Source of the DNA: Rhizobacter sp. Root404
GTDB lineage: Bacteria; Pseudomonadota; Gammaproteobacteria; Burkholderiales; Burkholderiaceae_C
Direction: 5' to 3'
DNA: 64,000 nt
NCBI RefSeq assembly: GCF_001425865.1
Contig: NZ_LMDS01000001.1
Span: 1-64,000 of the forward strand
The notes under the pieces were generated by a model, which was given only the letters and a program-made list of their open reading frames with translations, was not told where the DNA came from and searched no databases. Each line of letters opens with the position of its first letter. Position 1 is the stretch's first letter. The position numbers and the translations under genes are program-made. This document shows, piece by piece, positions 61,983 through 64,000 of the stretch.

Positions 61983-63310
61983 GGGGCCCCGATTCGATAC
62001 GCGGGCGCCTGATGGTCGGCGCCACCGTGGTCCTGATCGCCTTCGTGGCGAGCGCGGGTTGGGCTGTGCAGCGTGCCCACGAGCAGAGCGTGCGCACCGC
62101 CCGCTTCGCGCAGTTGCAGGGCACGGTGTACCTGCTCCTCGCCGGCCTCGAACTCGACCGGCGCGGCGCACTGGTCCTGCCGCCGTCGTTTCCCGAGCCG
62201 CGCCTGTCGTTCCCCGGATCGGGCCTGTACGCGAACATCGCCAACGTCACGCGGCGCGAGGGCTGGCAATCGCCGTCCAGCGTCGGGCTGGAGCCCCCAT
62301 TCCTGCGCGATGTCGCGATCGGCCAGTGGCGCACGGAGATCGTCGCCGCCGGCGGCCGCGATTACCTGGTGATCGGATACAGCGTCAACTGGACCGAGCG
62401 CGCGCAGACGGCGGCGCTGGTGCTGTCCGTGGTCGAGGACAAGGCCGAGTTCGATCAGGAGGTCGCCGCGTTCCAGCGCACCTTGTGGACATGGCTGGGC
62501 GGTGCCGCGGTGCTACTGCTCGTGTCGCAGACGCTGCTGCTCGGCTGGGGCTTGGCGCCGCTGCGCCGGGTCGCCCACGAACTGCGCCGCATTGAGCAGG
62601 GCGACCAGACCGGGATCGAAGGCCGCTACCCGGTCGAGATCACGGCCTTGACCACCCGCATCAACACCCTGATCCACCAGGAACGCACGCGCCTGACGAA
62701 GTACCGCGAGGCCCTGAGCTTCCTCGCGCACAGCTTGAAGACGCCGCTGGCGGTGCTCCGTTCGGCGCTCGGTGAGCCCGAGCACCTGCCCGGCACTGTG
62801 AGCGACCAAGTCGCGCGGATGGACGCCATCGTCCAGCACCAGTTGGCGCGTGCAGCGGCCAGCGGTGCCTCGCGTTTCGCGCCCTGGCTGCCCATCGCCC
62901 CGGTGCTGGAGCGCATCCGTGATTCCCTGCTCAAGGTCTACGCCGAGAGGGGCCTGTCGTTCTCGTTCGATGTGCCGGCCGGGCTCGCCTGGCGGCTCGA
63001 GGAGGGGGATGCCTTCGAGATCTTCGGCAACGTGCTGGACAACGCCTGCAAGTGGGCGCGCACCCGGGTTGCGGTCAGCGCGCGCCGGGAAGGCGACGTG
63101 CTGTTCGTGAGCGTCGACGACGACGGCCCGGGGTTCGGCGACACCCGCGCCGTCCTGCAGTTGCACGTGCGTGGCGACGAGAAGATCCCGGGCCACGGCG
63201 TCGGCCTGGCGGTCGTCAACGACCTCGTGGCCGGGCACGACGGCGAGCTCGTCCTCGGCCGCTCGGCGCTCGGCGGCGGCCGGGTCGAGATGACGCTGCG
63301 CATGGCCTGA
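61979..63310 (+). CDS. PhoQ-like sensor histidine kinase
   Basis: 443 residues, inner membrane. Two membrane helices (about 12-29 and 168-190) enclose a ~140-residue periplasmic sensor; a HAMP-like segment follows (LAPLRRVAHELRRIEQG). The phospho-acceptor His251 is in FLAHSLKTPLAVLRSAL, the HSLKTP form typical of PhoQ-type kinases. The ATP domain has GNVLDNACKWA (N box), DDDGPGF (G1) and GHGVGLAVVND (G2). Overlaps the regulator gene by 4 nt. The periplasmic domain together with PepSY points to envelope or metal/pH sensing, not proven. Confidence 0.94.
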   Translation: MRGPDSIRGRLMVGATVVLIAFVASAGWAVQRAHEQSVRTARFAQLQGTVYLLLAGLELDRRGALVLPPSFPEPRLSFPGSGLYANIANVTRREGWQSPSSVGLEPPFLRDVAIGQWRTEIVAAGGRDYLVIGYSVNWTERAQTAALVLSVVEDKAEFDQEVAAFQRTLWTWLGGAAVLLLVSQTLLLGWGLAPLRRVAHELRRIEQGDQTGIEGRYPVEITALTTRINTLIHQERTRLTKYREALSFLAHSLKTPLAVLRSALGEPEHLPGTVSDQVARMDAIVQHQLARAAASGASRFAPWLPIAPVLERIRDSLLKVYAERGLSFSFDVPAGLAWRLEEGDAFEIFGNVLDNACKWARTRVAVSARREGDVLFVSVDDDGPGFGDTRAVLQLHVRGDEKIPGHGVGLAVVNDLVAGHDGELVLGRSALGGGRVEMTLRMA

Positions 63311-63325
63311 GGAATCTCGCGCTCG

Positions 63326-63342
63326 TTCAGGTGGCGTTCACG
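63326..63342 (+). promoter_or_regulatory. Direct-repeat response-regulator box before the Arg/Pro-rich protein
   Basis: TTCAGGTGGCGTTCACG: same TTCA...TTCACG pair at 11-bp spacing as at 60991 (13 of 17 bases identical). It is 44 nt before ATG 63386 and suggests the regulator also controls this gene. Confidence 0.6.
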
Positions 63343-63385
63343 GGGGGTCGCGCAAGATGACCTTACCGCAACACAAGGAGCCACC

Positions 63386-63754
63386 ATGCAGCGCCCCTTC
63401 CTCCAGAGACTCATCGCCTCCACCGTGCTGATCGGCGCCGTGCTCGGCACCGCATCGGTCGCGCATGCGAGGCCCGATGTGCAAGTCTCGATCGGTCTGC
63501 CGGGCCTCCCGGTGCTGCTGCCGCCGCCGCTGCCGCTGCCGCGCCCATTCTTCCGGGAGCAGCCGGTCTATGTTCAGCCGCGCGTCGTCTACCAGGCGCC
63601 GCCGGTGGTGTACGAACGCCCATGGCGGCCCTCGTACCGTTACGAGGCTGAGCGTGATCGCGAGTGGCGCCATCGCGGCTGGGAGCGCCGCGACCGGGAC
63701 CGCCACGATCGCTGGGACCGCTCCCCCCACCACGACCACCGCGGCCGGGATTGA
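63386..63754 (+). CDS. Exported Pro-rich/Arg-His-rich small protein
   Basis: 122 residues. Signal peptide (LIASTVLIGAVLGTASVAHA), then a short strand (DVQVSIGLPGLPVLL), a proline-rich stretch PPPLPLPRPFF, a Tyr/Val/Pro region (VYVQPRVVYQAPPVVYERP) and a highly charged tail of Arg, Asp, His and Trp (RDREWRHRGWERRDRDRHDR). Similar YXXP-plus-RDH proteins accompany PepSY/two-component loci, function unknown. The His/Asp-rich tail could bind metal ions. ATG 63386 has acaaggag in front. Probably regulated through the 63326 box. Confidence 0.75.
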   Translation: MQRPFLQRLIASTVLIGAVLGTASVAHARPDVQVSIGLPGLPVLLPPPLPLPRPFFREQPVYVQPRVVYQAPPVVYERPWRPSYRYEAERDREWRHRGWERRDRDRHDRWDRSPHHDHRGRD

Positions 63755-63757
63755 GCG

Positions 63758-63922
63758 ATGAGTCGCAGCGAACTGTCCAATCAGCGCCAGCGTCTGCAGC
63801 GCAAGTTGGCTGCATGTTCACGCGGCTGGCACAGCGGGCGCGTCGACCGGCTTGAGGAAGCCCTGCGCGCGATCGAACGTGCGCTGGCCAAGACGGTGGC
63901 GCAGCGTTCGAAACCCCACTGA
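63758..63922 (+). CDS. Short hypothetical protein (54 residues)
   Basis: Starts 3 nt after the preceding stop (ATG 63758) and reads MSRSELSNQRQRLQRKLAAC, then RLEEALRAIERALAKTVAQ before the stop. Basic and predicted to be one or two helices, no signal peptide. Direct spacing to the exported protein suggests co-translation. No family recognised; it could be spurious. Confidence 0.45.
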   Translation: MSRSELSNQRQRLQRKLAACSRGWHSGRVDRLEEALRAIERALAKTVAQRSKPH

Positions 63923-63978
63923 GCCAATTGCGTAGCAAGCCGGCCTCCACAGCAGCACTGCATATCAAGAGAACACAC

Positions 63979-64000
63979 ATGTTCAAGCGTCTGTCCCTCA
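63979..64000 (+). CDS. Start of a further gene, cut by the window end
   Basis: ATG 63979 followed by TTCAAGCGTCTGTCCCTC (MFKRLSL), which looks like the positive n-region of a signal peptide. aagaga lies 7-12 nt upstream. Too short to assign. Confidence 0.4.

Overview
The window reads as the chromosome of a high-GC betaproteobacterium, most likely Burkholderiales. The pointers are the strong G/C bias at third codon positions, the pgk-pyk-fba-purC-purE-purK-tsaC order, a Bug-type (TctC-like) solute-binding protein, a Gram-negative porin and a paaHIK-paaABCDE-paaZ operon. No rRNA, tRNA, CRISPR array or intact mobile element was seen.

Layout. (1) 1-11.6 kb is core metabolism: phosphoglycerate kinase (cut by the window edge, with a 33-residue tandem duplication), pyruvate kinase, threonine ammonia-lyase, class II aldolase, purine genes purC/purE/purK, the thioredoxin-like co-chaperone CnoX and the t6A enzyme TsaC/Sua5. 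(2) 11.6-24.7 kb is envelope and housekeeping: two SGNH-hydrolase lipoproteins, OmpW, PBP4, TsaB-RimI-uracil-DNA glycosylase, GlmU, small lipoproteins, TtcA-FolB-FolM-like SDR and a MidA-type methyltransferase. (3) 24.7-31.7 kb holds a lone molybdenum hydroxylase large subunit and four exported proteins, including gamma-glutamyltransferase and a phytochelatin-synthase-like protease. (4) 31.7-40.9 kb is a phenylacetate operon on the minus strand with paired TetR-type dyads at its head. (5) 40.9-50.1 kb is mixed accessory DNA: TapT, a CoA-transferase facing an acyl-CoA dehydrogenase, an enolase-superfamily remnant, a LysR/DUF4865 pair around a perfect palindrome, an atypical HD-GYP protein and a frameshifted glyoxalase-fold gene. 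(6) 50.2-60.2 kb is a C5/C6 di- and tricarboxylate catabolic locus. (7) 60.3-64 kb holds a BoxR remnant and a PepSY/PhoPQ-like two-component locus with a secreted Arg/Pro-rich protein.

The most interesting region is 50.2-60.2 kb. It joins a MaoC-type itaconyl/mesaconyl-CoA hydratase, a family III CoA-transferase and a CitE-type citramalyl-CoA lyase (the three steps of itaconate breakdown to acetyl-CoA and pyruvate) with an aspartase/fumarase-superfamily enzyme and a PrpF-family isomerase. The last two are the families used by Ustilago maydis Tad1 and Adi1 to turn aconitate into itaconate. A dicarboxylate symporter, a Bug binding protein, a porin and a LysR regulator complete it. A 34-bp element matching at 25 positions lies in front of both transcription units, which supports one regulon. 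I therefore propose a bacterial aconitate -> itaconate -> acetyl-CoA + pyruvate route. This is inference from families and context. In the same locus the PrpF frame has no stop codon before the Bug gene.
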